Made by a program: the position numbers and the translations under genes. From the NCBI GenBank assembly GCA_955652245.1, contig CATPAV010000072.1, forward strand, positions 1 to 5,467: DNA of 5,467 bases, given 5' to 3'. Below, piece by piece: positions 4,449 through 5,467 of this stretch. The notes beneath the pieces are model-generated. The model was not told the DNA's origin. It worked only from the letters and a program-made list of their open reading frames with translations, and did not search any database. This DNA comes from an uncultured Candidatus Udaeobacter sp. (lineage in GTDB: Bacteria; Verrucomicrobiota; Verrucomicrobiia; Chthoniobacterales; UBA10450). Within the stretch, counting starts at the first letter, position 1; every line of letters starts with the position of its first letter.

Positions 4449-5423
4449 TTACTTGCGTGAGGTTGGCGCGGGTGAACGGTGCTGCTGATAGGCGCTGATA
4501 ATGGCGCGCACCAATTCGTGCCGCACCACGTCGCGTTCCGTAAAATATACAGTCGCAATCCCGGGAATAGTTTTCAACGCCTGCAATGCCTCCACCACAC
4601 CGGAGCGTTTGTTCGCAGGAAGATCGATTTGCGTCACGTCTCCCGTGATCACGCATTTGGAATTCGGACTGATGCGAGTCAGCAACATGAACATTTGCTC
4701 GGTCGTCGTGTTCTGCGCCTCGTCGAGAATGACAAAAGCATGATTTAGCGTGCGGCCACGCATGTAGGCTAGTGGCGCGATTTCGATGATTTGCCGGGTC
4801 AACAAACGCTCAATCTCTTCCGGCTCGAGCATATCACGTAACCCATCATAAAGCGGTCGCAAATACGGCATGATCTTTTGTTCAAGCTCTCCCGGCAAAA
4901 ATCCGAGCGCTTCACCCGCTTCCACGGCTGGCCTCGTTAAAATGATGCGCGTGACCTGTTCCTTTTTAAGAGCCGCCACGGCCATTGCGACCGCGAGATA
5001 TGTTTTTCCAGTCCCAGCCGGTCCGATTCCAAAAACGATGTCGTGCTTCTGGATGGCCTCGACATAATTGCGTTGCCCAGATGAGCGGGCCATGATCGGC
5101 GATTTGCGCGGCGAAGTCACAATCTTCGTCGCTGCGAGATCGTCCAGATTTTCTTCACGTGCTTCGGCCACGGAACTCAGGGCGTAATTAAATTCGTATT
5201 TTTGAATGTCCACACCTTTCTGACGCGCCTTTTCAAGTTGATCGAAAACATGCTGCGCCTTATCGATCCGGCTCGGTTCTCCCTCAAGTTTCACCCAGCC
5301 TTCCCGTGTGGTCACCCTCACACCGAGAGAATCTTCGAGACTTTTCAACAGTTTAAGATCGTTGGCGTAGAGAGATTGCAAAGCGCGCGGACTCTCAAAC
5401 TGCAAAGTGCGTGTCTCAATCAT
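4449..5423 (-). CDS. phoH: PhoH-family P-loop ATPase (PhoH/YbeZ)
   Basis: The gene encodes 324 residues of a cytoplasmic ATPase linked in many bacteria to the endoribonuclease YbeY and ribosome/RNA metabolism; its exact activity is unsettled. An amino-terminal KH-like region (about 23-62, with LEDSLGVRVTTREGWVKLEG) is followed by the ATPase core. The core contains Walker A GPAGTGKT (134-141), LTRPAVEAGEALGFLPGEL (162-180), PYLRPLYDGL (186-195), APLAYMRGRTLN (216-227), Walker B VILDEAQNT (231-239), ITGDVTQIDLP (259-269) and the end motif DVVRHELVRAII (298-309). Its length is near the recalled E. coli YbeZ. The ATG at 5423 fits the family amino terminus, but the only purine-rich block (GGGAG) abuts the ATG with no spacer. 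The frame stays open upstream to the window edge without another start, so an upstream start beyond the window cannot be excluded. It is the first gene visible in an operon with the HD gene, 8 nt apart. Confidence 0.95.
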   Translation of the reverse strand: MIETRTLQFESPRALQSLYANDLKLLKSLEDSLGVRVTTREGWVKLEGEPSRIDKAQHVFDQLEKARQKGVDIQKYEFNYALSSVAEAREENLDDLAATKIVTSPRKSPIMARSSGQRNYVEAIQKHDIVFGIGPAGTGKTYLAVAMAVAALKKEQVTRIILTRPAVEAGEALGFLPGELEQKIMPYLRPLYDGLRDMLEPEEIERLLTRQIIEIAPLAYMRGRTLNHAFVILDEAQNTTTEQMFMLLTRISPNSKCVITGDVTQIDLPANKRSGVVEALQALKTIPGIATVYFTERDVVRHELVRAIISAYQQHRSPAPTSRK

Positions 5424-5467
5424 CTCCCAGCCAATCGAGAAAAACTGGCCTATCGGAAACCATACAC

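Noticed and set aside
4441..4656. Amino-terminal extension of the HD gene to an ATG at 4656
   Set aside because: It lies entirely within the phoH carboxyl-terminal coding region in another frame, apart from the 8-nt gap, and is Arg/Cys-rich without family similarity. The Met at 4440 gives the expected coupled start.

Overview
This window looks like chromosomal DNA of a moderately GC-rich Gram-negative-type bacterium. Gene content and the style of the short repeats suggest the Verrucomicrobiota/PVC side (perhaps a Chthoniobacterales-like soil lineage). That placement is an inference from recalled family resemblance, not from a search. Five complete or near-complete protein genes are well supported. 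There is also the probable 5' tip of a sixth gene, a frame-split small membrane gene, and several repeat or palindrome structures between genes.

Layout. (1) Positions 1-921, minus strand: cysD, the small (PP-loop) subunit of ATP sulfurylase. It is followed downstream by four tandem heptamers that run into its stop codon and by the possible start of the next gene (expected cysN) at the window edge. (2) Positions 922-1167: a divergent intergenic region with a candidate cysD promoter and an 89-bp nested palindrome (982-1070). (3) Positions 1168-2276, plus strand: nuoB and nuoC, translationally coupled by a 4-base ATGA overlap, encoding two subunits of the peripheral arm of respiratory complex I. 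Their usual partners nuoA and nuoD are not next to them. (4) Positions 2277-2799: a 523-base region between convergent transcription units. It contains four copies of TTAGGC, a two-TM membrane reading frame interrupted by a +1 shift (2388-2676), and a long imperfect inverted repeat with attC-like end boxes (2625-2748). (5) Positions 2800-5423, minus strand: a two-gene operon of phoH and a 7TM-HD phosphohydrolase of the PgpH/YqfF type, 8 nt apart. The order phoH then yqfF/pgpH matches the conserved bacterial phoH-yqfF-ybeY cluster, but ybeY does not follow here. The HD protein lacks the large extracytoplasmic domain usual in the family.

The genes fall into three unrelated housekeeping themes: sulfate activation (cysD), NADH-linked respiration (nuoBC), and RNA/ribosome-linked ATPase plus probable cyclic-dinucleotide turnover (phoH-pgpH). 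No new multi-gene system is demonstrable. The least explained sequence is the 89-bp nested palindrome and the 2277-2799 region, whose parts would fit a decayed or isolated integron-cassette-like unit but do not prove one.
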